NCBI GenBank assembly: GCA_964200185.2
Contig: CAXNAD020000025.1
Location: forward strand, 1 to 44,251
Length of the DNA stretch: 44,251 nt
Reading direction: 5' to 3'
DNA from: Choristocarpus tenellus KU-1152
Taxonomy: Eukaryota; Phaeophyceae
Positions 1 through 10,968 of this stretch are shown here, piece after piece (position 1 is the stretch's first letter; every line of letters begins with the position of its first letter). The notes below the pieces were generated by a model. That model was not told the origin of the DNA. It made no database searches and saw only the letters and a list, made by a program, of their open reading frames with translations. The translations under genes and the position numbers were made by a program.

Positions 1-756
1 TCTCACGCTGCGGGACCGAGTTCAATGGCGTCCAGTACATGCGGCTGGTGGCCTTGCGTCAACCCCAACGTACCCATTCTCAAGCACTACTGCCTCTCAC
101 ACAGTCATCGTGGAGTTCGGGATCCCTTACACCACATATACCATGGAGGTACCCACTGCACTTACGGCACTTGAGGATTGTGTAGAAAGGCGGACCCGGT
201 GTGTTAGAAGGCATTTTGCAGAGGTTTCCCGCGGCAGAAGGCATGGCTTCCACTTTATTCCCGTACCAGCAACGTATTGTACTGCTGTATGGTAGCATGA
301 CTGAGGAAGAAAGGCACTTTTCGCGATAAGTTTTTACGCGCGCGCCAAACTCGCATGAATATCTCTGGCATTTTGTGCCAAATCGCCCGAGTACGAGAAT
401 TCCGGTACAAACGCCATTTTTTTGAGCATGTCGAAACAAGTGGGTACAAAATTGCATATTTTTCTATTTGGTTCATAATGTTTAGGCCCAAAATAGGGGT
501 ACCTTCTGTATCATCTTCATATGAAAAAAATATGATTAAATCTGGTACACTTTCTTCAATGAAACAATTAATAATATTGTGACGATGCAATATAAACGCC
601 CCGCTATATTTGTATGGTTTTTCATGTGACGAACGCCAAACGCACTCACTCTCGTTCATACCATAACTTCCTTGTGATCATTCGATCACCAATCATCCTG
701 AGCACGTTTAAGGGGAGTAGAATCCATAGTGCTAAGCTCCTGTCATACTTGAAACT
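1..756. other. Region upstream of cbbX, no convincing gene
   Basis: Short open frames occur on both strands, but none has a convincing exon structure or family match. The last few hundred bases before 757 are AT-rich and should hold the cbbX promoter and 5' UTR. I cannot point to a clear TATA box or initiator. The left part (about 80-290) is richer in GC and holds the cysteine-rich minus-strand frame listed separately. Confidence 0.4.
80..457 (-). other. Cys/His-rich open frame, possible transposase zinc-ribbon fragment
   Basis: The C-terminal part of this 125-residue minus-strand frame has the spacing C-x2-C-x5-H-x2-C (core KCRKCSGYLHGIC), preceded by a further Cys and followed by His and Cys residues. 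This loosely resembles the cysteine-rich C-terminal tail of piggyBac-type transposases. No DDE catalytic core is visible upstream on the same strand, so at best it is a fragment. It could equally be a chance frame. No function is assigned. Confidence 0.15.
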
Positions 757-3700
757 ATGAGATCTATTTCTCTCGCGGTGGTTCTGGGTGCATCAGGAGG
801 GTCAGCCTTCCAGGCTAGCTTGAACCTTGCGCGCCCAGTTGTGACCTCACGCTCCGCTCTGTCGATGTCTTCTAAGGCAGGGACGGGGACAGGCAAGGGT
901 TTGGACTACAACCCAGACAAATATGAGGATAAGAACAGTGCCAACTACCGCAGGTTGTCCGATGCTCTCAAGGTGAGTCTGTTATCTTTACTTATCCGGT
1001 GATTCCTAAATATCGAAATGCGCAGTGGTGCATAATTGGGAAAGAGAAGTTGAGGCAGTAGTTTCCACCCAGTGATTTTTATCATATTTCGCTCTTGGAA
1101 TGATCGTTTTGCAAACTTGTTTTTGTACATCTAATTTACTCTGTCACACAAGAACCTCACAAGAGGAACTTTATCATCTGGAGTCCCCACTTGCTATTTG
1201 CTCCTTGGGGACTGAAGTTTCAGCCTATCTGCTATAAGATTCTTACTCTATATCATAGTCGCAATAGTTGGTGGATGCGACGTTGGACATAGTGATGTGT
1301 ATGACTGGCACCACCTCCTGCCCATGAAACGTTTAAGTCCTGTTTCATGTCTCAAGTCTCACCCTTCTCCTTGTCAGGCTGCTGATGTGGAGGCGCGCAA
1401 GAACGCGGAGGAGGCCGAGAAGAGGGAAAGAGCTGCTGAGATTCGCCGTGACGAACGTCTGGCGAAAATCAAATACATGAAAGACATGGATGACGGAGTT
1501 GAGGTATGCATTTCTGTTTCAGCTCAAATGTTTCAAGTTGCCCTCTTCTCCGCCTGCTATGTGATCTTTGACTCTCCTCCATCAGTTCCTTTAGATATAT
1601 GCTTTCAAGTGTAAGGTCGAGGGAACGCGTCACAGACGGTGGGTTACTCGGAATGTGTTCACCCAACAGTAAATATCAACAGTACCACGAAATAATAGTT
1701 ACCCACCTGGTCTTGATGCAAAGTGTCCACGAGTTAATACGAAGGTGATCTGCTTCTTCCTATTTTGTTTGTGCGCTGGCAACTTGTTCAAGGTGGGCAC
1801 CATTGGGGACTTTATGTTCAAGGAAGGTGTCAGAGATATTCTTGACAAACTGGATGATGACCTTGTTGGTCTTATTCCTGTCAAGAAGAGGGTTCGCGAA
1901 ATTGCAGCTCTTCTTGTGCTGGACAAAGTAAGTGTTGTGTTGCCTGTACTTGATAATACTGCGACAATACTTCATAGATGTGTTCCATCTACATTTATGG
2001 GAACTGTGAACATCTTTATAAATGATCAAAGCAGTGTTCAGCTGGTATGCATATGCTGATCTTTTTTGTCGGACAATGTCCGTGTCCTTTTGATGATCTG
2101 AGTTCATTGCATAGCACAACGATAACATCGAACCCATGTACCTAATTGGCAGATGCGTGGAAAGCTTGGTTTTGACACGGCAGTGCCTTCCCTGCACATG
2201 TGTTTCACCGGTGCTCCTGGTACTGGTAAGACAACTGTTGCCCTACGAATGGGGCAGATCCTCCAGCGTATGGGATACTGCAGGCAGGGGCACGTAGTTG
2301 TGGCCACCAGGGATGACTTGGTTGGCCAGTATGTTGGTCACACTGCACCCAAGACCAAGGTAAGTTTCATCCTGGTGCAGAACCGTTCTTCAGGTTTAGT
2401 GTGACATGTACCTAATTTTTCGTCTCGTTGTGTGTGACCTGGAGATTCATTCACTACAAATTCAAGGTGCAGTACATGATAACATTGTTCTTTGCACAAT
2501 CGTTTTCTCTGTTCAAGAGTGTTTTCAACTCTTTTGGGCGCTGCTTGTGTAGATACTGAAATGCCGAAGTTGTGGCTGTTTCTTTCTTGATTATAGTTGT
2601 GGTGTGTGCCTGGTGTGCTCTAGTCTAAACTTCTATATGAACAATCCCTAAATTTGTAGGAGATGATCAAGAAAGCCTTTGGTGGTATCCTGCTGGTGGA
2701 TGAGGCCTACTACTTGTACAATGCTGCTAATGACAAGGATTATGGACAGGAGTCCATTGAGATCCTTCTCAACATCATGGAGGAACAAAAGGAAGACCTG
2801 ATTGTTACCCTTGCTGGGTAGGTTTGTGTGTTGGTGTGTCACACTTTTGTTGTTAGATGTTGTGATTATGTCAAATGACAATTTTGTGAAACACTTTATT
2901 CCTTAGACTAAAGAGATCTTGTTCTATGGGATCATTTAGAAATTTGTCGCAGAATGCTCATCTAATTTTTTTTCCTGTTGCATTTGGGCTGTGACTGTTG
3001 TGTTTACTGGGAAGTTAGAAAGTTTGTATTATGATGCAAGGTATATTGCCTCTACCCTTCCAGTAATAAGCACAGAGAATTATGTACCGTTTTGTGTGTT
3101 GAAAAGGAAAAGGATGCATACTGGAAGGTTTGTATCAGACATAGTTGCATCTCCTGAAAGTAAAACGTTTTGTGGTTTTTTGAGATTGTTATTAGTCCCA
3201 TGTTTTGCCATTTAGGAAGGAATTAAACTTCATGATTCTCAACATTTTAGTAAGAGAGTTTACGTGGGTGGGGCTTAAATGAAGTGTTTTTAGCACACTC
3301 CTCTCAATCCTAAAATTTAGTATCACATTCTGTATGTGCAACTGGCTTCATAATCCAATGTTGTCCATGTGGACAAATCTACAGATACAAGGACCGCATG
3401 GACCGTTTCTTCTCTTACATCCCTGGTATGTCGAGCCGTGTGGGTAACCACATTGACTTCCCCAACTACCAGACTGATGAGCTGGTGGAAATTGCAGGTG
3501 TAATGGCGAGGGATCTTCAGTACTTCATGGATGATGAGTAAGTAAAACTGCTTCCATTTACAACTTTCTTCTACAACGATTGGTGTTGATACTTCTGTCA
3601 TTACATACAGTCCTGAGTCTAAAGCCCTGATACAACCTTTCCCCTTCATTGGTTGGAGTTGAGTGATTGTACTTGGACCGGTTGTGGTTCATCCTTGGTG

Positions 3701-4749
3701 AACCAACGATGCTCTACTTGAACACATGCTATATATTTACTGCTTTCACAGGGCCACAGAAGTGTTCAAGGAGTACATCGAGCACCGCCAGAAGTTCCCC
3801 TTCTTCTCCAATGCCCGTACGGTGAGTGTTTATCTATGTTCAGTTTTAGTGCGATCCTTGCCATCACTTTTTTTAATAGTGAACGGTTGTCTTTGCTACT
3901 GGTAGTGGGTGCCTCTTGTAAATAGGTTCCATTACACACAACACAATGCAAATTACTTCCTACATCTGTCCTAGTGAGTCATCACATAGCTCAAGTTTAT
4001 CATGTTCTTCGTGATGTTTCTAGTAAGGGCACTACCACAAATGAGAACGACCAACTGTTTCCAATATTCCCATTTTTCTGTTTTTTTTTGTGGAAAGTAA
4101 TCTTGTTTTCAAAATCCGAAATTGGAACCCACCATTCCCTGACCTGCCTATGCCTAACACACAATGCATGACCTAGGTGCGGAATGCCATGGACCGTGCT
4201 CGCATGAACTCTGCTATCCGAGTGTTCAATGGAGCTATCAACAATGGTGATGAAAGTGAACAGGGAGGCATGGTTTCTGAAAAGGTTGGTGCTCTTGCTA
4301 CCAGAAGACATCTTCCCTAATCTGCCATGCTATTTGATAGTACCATTTTACAAGTCAGGAAAATGTTGATACTGACCGAACACTCTTGCAATCTATAATG
4401 CGGTTATACAGATTTCTTGCCTGGAATTTTAAGTATATTTTTCCCTTCGCTTTGAATACACTTCCTTACGTCCAAATGTATTAACCCTCTCTGCTAATGT
4501 TAGTATGCACAGGTACATTCGGTTATGAAAGGAAATCTTTAGGTTGAGATTATGATGCAAGGAGCTTTGGAACAATTTTGTACAAAATCTAATTTCATTC
4601 TTTGACAGACTAAGATCTGATTCATATTTGCTCTTGCCCAACAAATACACCAGGACCTTGCGGTTATCACCAAATCAGACTTCCAGATTCTTGTGGATGA
4701 GCTTGTTGCCCTTGAAGCAGCTGGAAAGACCGATGCCATTGTTGCCTAA
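757..4749 (+). CDS. cbbX: Nuclear-encoded red-type Rubisco activase CbbX, plastid-targeted
   Basis: AAA+ ATPase that remodels inhibited red-type Rubisco in the plastid stroma. Nine exons: 757-972, 1378-1503, 1793-1927, 2153-2359, 2660-2817, 3385-3537, 3752-3821, 4177-4284, 4654-4749; all joins are in phase and give about 422 residues. Visible motifs: Walker A GAPGTGKT (about 179-186), the pore-loop Tyr in [10 protein letters not shown] (about 219), Walker B LLVDEAYY (about 239-246) and an Arg-finger candidate in GMSSRVGNH (about 299). Bacterial and plastid CbbX are about 300 residues. The extra N terminus starts with a hydrophobic signal-like stretch ending GGSAFQ, followed by an Arg/Ser/Ala-rich segment with SALSMSS, as in bipartite leaders for red-derived secondary plastids. 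Residues about 75-110 are a charged, probably helical Lys/Glu-rich linker. The first ATG of the open frame was taken as the start. Intron 8 has a weak donor (GTTGGT); intron 2 ends in AAG. The family call is secure; the targeting call is inferred. Confidence 0.95.
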
Positions 4750-6040
4750 GTAGTGTTGCACTTCTTTCTTTCTCCACAGTGGGGATTGCAGTTTTTGTTA
4801 ACCAAAAACACAAGTAGAAGCAGGCATGAGGCAAGTGGGAAAAATAGACAGGAAGGTGGAGCATGCAAAGGATGCAAAGTCTGAAATGTGGCTTAAGGTC
4901 CAATAATGACTTTAACTTCGGCTAAATGTTAAAAACTCAATAGTTTGGGGCTTGGGAGGTGGCATGTTTGCCTCTCCTGCCCCCCATGCTTTTCATTATC
5001 TGGGAGGCCTGTGCTCTATGGTCTTGTATGCATGCATCTGGACCCATCCGTATTCTTTTGTGAGCTCAACTCCGTGAATGCATAGAGGGTGAAAAGTTGT
5101 GGGTAAGCACTGAGAACTTGGTTTTCCTCATAGACATGTTGATGTCGGAGATTGTGAAGGTATCAATTTAGTTCAATACAATGGTTATACCCTTGTTATG
5201 TATTGGATAGGATCTCTTCTCCATCTGACACTTGTTCTCAGGACTGGAATAGATATCCAGGTTATTTTGTTAGGATGATACTTGACTTGGGTATCATGGA
5301 GAACATGGTTTCTGAGCAGCTTTTTGTTTTGCGTCCACTTCTTTGCTGCTCTTAAAGACAATCTTTTTTGAGCTGTGTGATAAAAGTTTCTGTGCTACAA
5401 TTTGATTTGCCAAAGGTCTGGCTCAATTAATTCAGAATACTTAAAAAGTATATGAAATGATTGCAAGATTTCCACTGGATGGTAAGTGTAAGGATGAAGT
5501 TCAAAGTGAAAAATATGCAATAGGTGAGATAGCAAAAATGAGAAGAATTGAACTGTGGTCCTACATGAGGATTTTTAAAGTACACCAAACCTTTTGGTAG
5601 GTTTGGAGATGGTGCAATATCCTTGGCAACAGCTGTGTAATAAATTGGAATATCATTATAAACCTGTAACAGTTTTGAGGTAATCATATAATTGCTTATC
5701 CCCCATACACCATTGTGAACATTTGGTCATATCTCTGTTATAACTAAACAATATTCACCCATGAGATCATTCCTTCATCAGTATTGATAAATGCACAAGC
5801 TAAACTAGGGCTATTCGAACGGATTCCACTTTTTTGCTAACTTCAGATGTTTGTTCGTGAGTATTTCAACTTCTCTACCAACCTTATCATGATACACCTA
5901 CCAGCACCATAACTACATTTCCTCAGTTAATAAAACTTATATTATGATGCTATACTTCGAATTATCGAGAGGATGTTATTTGCTGAGCCTTATCTCTATA
6001 TTTGTAACTATGTCACATTGTGATGTAGATCATGCACACT

Positions 6041-6500
6041 GTCTCCAATGGGGCAGATTGTAAAGGTCGGAAGTGGAAGTTGGTTCCATCCACCTTTGGC
6101 CAGAAACAATCGGCTCATACTAATTTATTGCAATGAAGGGAAAGTGGATTGTGGAAGCCCTTCAGTATTTTACTCATGTGAAAAATATGTCGCAGATAAT
6201 GAAACAGGGGCTTCATGGAGCTAAAGGAAAGACTTAGCAACCATCATTCAACTATTGTATGGATCTTGATGTAAGATCTATATAGCAATACCAAGCAAAG
6301 TTGAATCGATCATCTGTGGTTGGGGTTGTGTATAGGACAGAAGAAAATGGTTGAAGCTATGAAGGATGGTATGAATACAAAGAATGCTGTTGTTAAAAGG
6401 TGATGGTGAGGCTCCTGATGTCCAAGGAAAAACATTAACATGTGAAACGATGTTTAAGTTTGATGTGTCAATATCTGTAGCCCATTAAACTATGACAAGA
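6041..6500 (+). pseudogene. Possible decayed coding sequence (weak)
   Basis: Short stretches that read like protein occur in different frames and are separated by stops. Around 6132 there is an ATG frame beginning MKGKWIVEALQYF. A stretch near 6340 contains KKMVEAMKDGMNTKNAVV. A further stretch after about 6400 begins GDGEAPDVQGKTL. The pattern is what a frameshifted relic of a gene or transposon would show, but no family is recognisable and chance cannot be excluded. Confidence 0.15.
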
Positions 6501-7100
6501 GATTAATATGGGAGTTCATTTACGGAATGTGAAAACCAATGATCCCTGAATGTTAGGTGGAATGATGGGTTGTGCAATATCACAGAGAACCTCTAGGCAC
6601 GACTATTGATCTCAATCGGGGCGTATCAGAAACATAGCATAGGGTGTTAGTGCAAGTGTATATAATTTGTTTTGTGACATGTCTGGAGAAATCAGCACAA
6701 AACATGCCAGTTTGTTGTACACAACATTCAAATCTCATACTTAGGTCTGAATTCAAAATATGAAGCATTTCTTAACAAGTAATTTTGGGCGTCAATGGAA
6801 ATTAAAATATCGTATCAGAATATTTGAGGAGATTGATGATTGTGATGTGGGGGTGATGGTGCCTGGTATTTATCATACACTTTTTAAAATTGACATTGTA
6901 ATGAAACTAAGTGGAACGCTGCACAAAGTCACTTTGAAACCTATAGTTCTAAGATATATTTCAGGACTACAAAAAAATGAGCATGAAGCAATAAACCTTT
7001 GTATAGTGCACAGATACCCTAATGGTAAATATTTTTTGTATAAATATACTGGGACTTGAAGCATAATCTGCATAAAAGAGTGAAACTGTGGAGGTGCATT

Positions 7101-7133
7101 GTATTGATACCAATAACTTATTGGTATCAATAC
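7101..7133. repeat. Perfect 15-bp inverted repeat with 3-nt loop
   Basis: The left arm GTATTGATACCAATA (7101-7115) and the right arm TATTGGTATCAATAC (7119-7133) are exact reverse complements around the loop ACT. In RNA on either strand this would be an uninterrupted 15-bp stem. It lies far from any recognised gene. It could be a small mobile-element end, a structured RNA or a replication-slippage product; the sequence alone does not decide. Confidence 0.85.
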
Positions 7134-8895
7134 TGATTAATCATCACAAGTTGATCATGAACATTCTTGGTTGACAAGAATTTACTGATATCTATTTTCT
7201 TAACATTCTTCTGAGGATTCTCCTGATCCGTGTTCAAAAGCACTACACAATGCGCTACTTCTAATACACAGTACTACTGTAACTTTTACTCTATGACCAG
7301 TTGTATTTCCTTTTTTCCTTCCTTGATTATCATGTGTAGGGTTCAGCACTCCCACTGCTTGTCTCTTAATCTCCTCCCTCAAATTATGTGCTGGACCACT
7401 GTCCCTAGGTATCCACCCAATCTTGGTCCAGTGCTCTTGTCCTTGTGGTGTAGTGATGGACAAGATAGTACAGGCGTCAAATTGATTGTTCTTGCAACAT
7501 GGAATTGGATGACTGAAACCCTATTTCAATGAAAATAATTCTGCCATGGAAGGGGGTTCAAACACCCCAAATTTATGCAGGGAATACTTTGAGCAAGTGA
7601 GCAGGTGATGTGGGTGAGCTCATCCGTGCAGGCTCTCTCAGTCAATAGCCTCCTTAACCAATGAGTCACTGACAAGTAGGAACTTAGTTGCTTTTAACTT
7701 ACACAGTGCAAGACAAAGTGGACAACTTGTTCGGGGGGAGAAAAAAAGTGACAAGACACAGAATCTAATGCCCATCCTTACATGAAATAGGTCGTTTCAC
7801 ACAGAACATGAACCACAATTAATAAGAAATACCTGTCATAATTTTCTCCTCTTGTGGTTGTCCCTCACCAATCAGGAATGCTTTTTATCATGTAGTGCAG
7901 CCCATCAACTTGCTGACCGCACAATTGTAGGCATGCTCATGTATCAGGGCCCAAACGATCTAGATAGCAGGTTGGTCAACAGCCAACAAGTTACTTTGCA
8001 TTGCCAACCAAGTGGATTAAAAAATCATTCTACTGCATTGGAGTAGAGACACAAGTGTGTATGGTTTTCATTGATGTAGGAGATAGGAGGTGAATTTCTT
8101 GCTTGTCAAACTAAAAACCAAGCACTACACAATACTAGGAGTTGAACACTGTACCCTAGGTAGTGCACAGGACTAGAGTGCGTAATACCACTAATGTCCA
8201 CTCAAACACAGATTTGTTTCTGGAGAGAGGAATGAGAAAAATGACAAAAATTTGACATCCACTCCAGCGCACTATTAACACAGTATGTACAGTACGTGTG
8301 GGGCAGACCTGACCCTAGACCGTACAAAGTACTGTGGAGAATTCAGAATGTGTTTGTCATCAGTGCAATACTTGCAGTCAATGTGATCAATATTCCAGTC
8401 AGAGTTTCAGATTTAGTCCTGTGATCATGCTTAAACCCAAATCTTGTTGAGGCCCCAGTAGGTGCTTTGCTGTGTTCCAAATAATATCCAGCTCAAGCAT
8501 CAGTGCTCCAACTGATTCAACCATAAATTAACTTTAATTGACACAGGATGCGAAACATAAAACTGGAGATCAAAAACATTGTTACCACTCTACATATTTT
8601 AATCGCTTCCACGAGAATGAGTTAGCTAAGAGTTAGTCAAACAGGTGCATTCAACTCGGAACACTAGAGTGAAGAGAACATTCAAGCAATGAATTATGGC
8701 CATGAACACATCATCGTTGGCCTTGGCAATGGGGAGTAAAGAACAGAAAGCCACACACTAAAGTCACCATGTGGTGTCTTAAGCATCACAACGTGAGATA
8801 TCCTCACTCTAGTTTGAGTTGGAAACAGTGTGACTTGCTCTGAAGATATGGTCAAAAAGTTGCAAAAATCACCAGCACAAGTACCGAGGTTGCAA

Positions 8896-10493
8896 CTACT
8901 TCCTCAAATCAACACCAATTTCTGTGAATCTAAGAGTAATTTGATAATCATTCTGAGTCAGTAATTTCAAACATTTGCGTTTGAGGTGGTCAGGATTAGG
9001 CCCAACCTGTGCCTGAATAGAGAGTGAAAACATAAAAAAATGTACTTTCCAATGTGTATACTTGGAGAACTGTGGAGTTAAACTGCATTTCAAATCGTGG
9101 AGACATCAAAGGGGTCAAGAGTGCAGGGTCTGCGATTTCCCTACAATGCAGAGGGATCAACAAAGGGCAGGAACAGCCCCAAATCTGAAGGCTGTTTGAT
9201 TGTGATTTTTATCACCTCTCCCTCCGTCTATCCTTGTTTCGAAGATCTCCGAACTTTACTCCAGGGAGTGGCTTTGCTCTCCTCCCATCCCCTCGTTGAG
9301 ATTCCTTCCAGATTGACCGGGGTTTAACCGTTGTTTCCAAACGCATTATCCACGTCCCCTCTCCTATTGGTGTGTCTGGATCCAGCACCCAGGGTTCAGG
9401 ACCTCCAGTAGCAGCACCCCTTGGAGCAGCAGGAAGTATTTCTGCAATGACAAGGTCCCCACTGAGTATTCCACGATCAACCTCCACAGCAACGAGATGT
9501 CTTACGGTTGATGTTGGGGTAACCAGGAGGCAGTCTTGTAGTGGTGCTGGTTGTGCTCCTTGCCAACCTAGACTCTGCAATGTGGTAAAATCTCCTACCG
9601 GAAAAACAAATGAGGGAGGTCGGAGTCCCACTGCTGCAGACAACGCCCGCATGATTCCTGTTCCTTGACAAATCTCGAAAGCAACTTCCGCACGTTTAAC
9701 CTCTCGCCTGTTCATCACTTGCTCAAACCCTGGTCGAACCTGGTGGTGGATATAGAGGGCGAGGCCTTAACATTTTGAAGATTGTCAAGGGGAGTATTTC
9801 GCTTATCAACTTCAGCATCGAATTTTTTTTCCCGTAACTATTCCTGAAGTAACTGCAAATATCTTACTTGAAACACCACATACTGACCCTGAAGGTTGTT
9901 GCACCTCGATGATAGGAAATCCTCCCGCCTTCCCGCTCCTGTTCATGTAACCAAAGCTCGGTGTATGGACTTACAGGTACCAATGGAACTTTTTGACATG
10001 AGAGTTTCGCCTTGGTGGCATTTAGACGCTCGATAGCCAGTGAAGGATTAAGTGGGAGGTGATCATGTACGTCGATGCTTGCAGCGACTGCAATGGGGAT
10101 TGGAAAGCAGAGACGTTCGCGAGCACGATCTAATGCTGCTAGGATGGGACAAGGATCAGGCCACACTTTGGTATTGCGCAAAAGAGACCCAATTTCTACA
10201 ACTAAAATCAAGGAGATCAACTGGTCGCTAAGCTCAGTAGCCGTAACATGAGCTAGTGTTGCTGGCAGAAGCCTTTCACCTCCTGGTGAGAACCCACAAG
10301 GTGAAGTCTGCGACAACTCCCCCTGTTTGGGAAGAGAGGAGGACACCCAGCGAACTGATCCTTCTCTTGTCTCTTCAGGGTTAAGCGCTGTATCTGATGG
10401 AGCTGCAGCGGCCGCCAAAAAATTTAGCTTGCACTTTGAAGGACGACCAAGAAGACCCAACCTCACATCGACCTCACCCCTTCGACCTTCCAT
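8896..10493 (-). CDS. Unrecognised protein, three-exon gene
   Basis: The model has exons 10493-9884, 9765-9260 and 9012-8896 on the minus strand. The donors are GTATGT (9883) and GTAAAG (9259); the acceptors end TTAAG and TTCAG. Both joins keep frame and give about 410 residues. The start is the ATG at 10493. Exon 1 encodes a basic N terminus (MEGRRGEVDVRLGLLGRPSK), an alanine run, and a more structured region from about residue 85 (ATELSDQLISLIL, then ILAALDRARERL). Exon 2 contains HHQVRPGFEQVMNRREV and VDRGILSGDLVIAEILP. Exon 3 is basic, then ends LRFTEIGVDLRK. I see no signal peptide, membrane helix or family motif. The exons have higher GC than their flanks and long open frames, supporting real coding. 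I cannot name a family. The gene is divergent from the bZIP gene and shares its promoter region. Confidence 0.55.
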
Positions 10494-10968
10494 GAGACAG
10501 GTCGTGGCACTATTTCATTGAATTTTTCTGCTTTTAAGTTGAAACTACCACCAAGGGCACCTTACATTGAAAGATAGAAACAACATCTCATTTTTGTTAT
10601 TCAACTAGTCACCCAATGATCCATTAGATTTTTATTGATCCTTTGATAATTGTTAGTTCTTATTTGTATTTAGTGTTGACCATATGCACTCAAGATCCAT
10701 CCATGTCATCTGGTCAGCACAGGCTTCATAGAACAAGTACGGGCAGCTGGCACGTGTCAATGGGTGGCTTTGGGTATCAACTGCTTTTGGCGAGTGAATG
10801 AGGTTTAAGACCACATGCCTGGTTTCACATAAGAAAACAGATATAGGTATCCTGTGCCTCAACACGTGCTTGCTGTGTCTACTACGTCACAGGTGGAAAG
10901 AAGGAGAACTGAGTGCAAAGTGAAAGTTTTTGGATAGGATTGCTGTTGCTGGCGAACAACAACGAACA
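10494..10968. promoter_or_regulatory. Divergent promoter region with three ACGT-core (bZIP-type) sites
   Basis: This 475-bp interval separates the starts of the minus-strand orphan gene and the plus-strand bZIP gene. It contains two CACGTG palindromes (10751-10756 and 10863-10868) and one TACGTCA (10883-10889), all within 220 bp upstream of the bZIP ATG. ACGT cores are the classical binding sites of bZIP factors, so feedback control of the bZIP gene is plausible. CACGTG is also bound by bHLH factors. No clear TATA box was identified. Confidence 0.5.

Larger units (their letters stand above)
4750..8895. other. Gene-poor interval between cbbX and the orphan minus-strand gene
   Basis: About 4.1 kb of AT-rich sequence with frequent stops in all frames. 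Short frames (for example 6760-7059 + and 7200-7463 -) lack recognisable domains, plausible splice neighbours or codon structure, so I do not call them genes. The interval contains the 3' ends of two converging genes. The only structured elements I see are the perfect hairpin at 7101-7133 and weak hints of a decayed coding sequence around 6041-6500. Confidence 0.6.

Noticed and set aside
9372-9668. Plus-strand frame of 98 residues
   Set aside because: It is antisense to exon 2 of the minus-strand orphan gene, which is longer and spliced consistently.
10930-10968. Upstream TTG-initiated extension of the bZIP frame
   Set aside because: A non-ATG start is unlikely for a eukaryotic gene, and an in-frame stop lies a few codons upstream. 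The ATG at 10969 is preferred.
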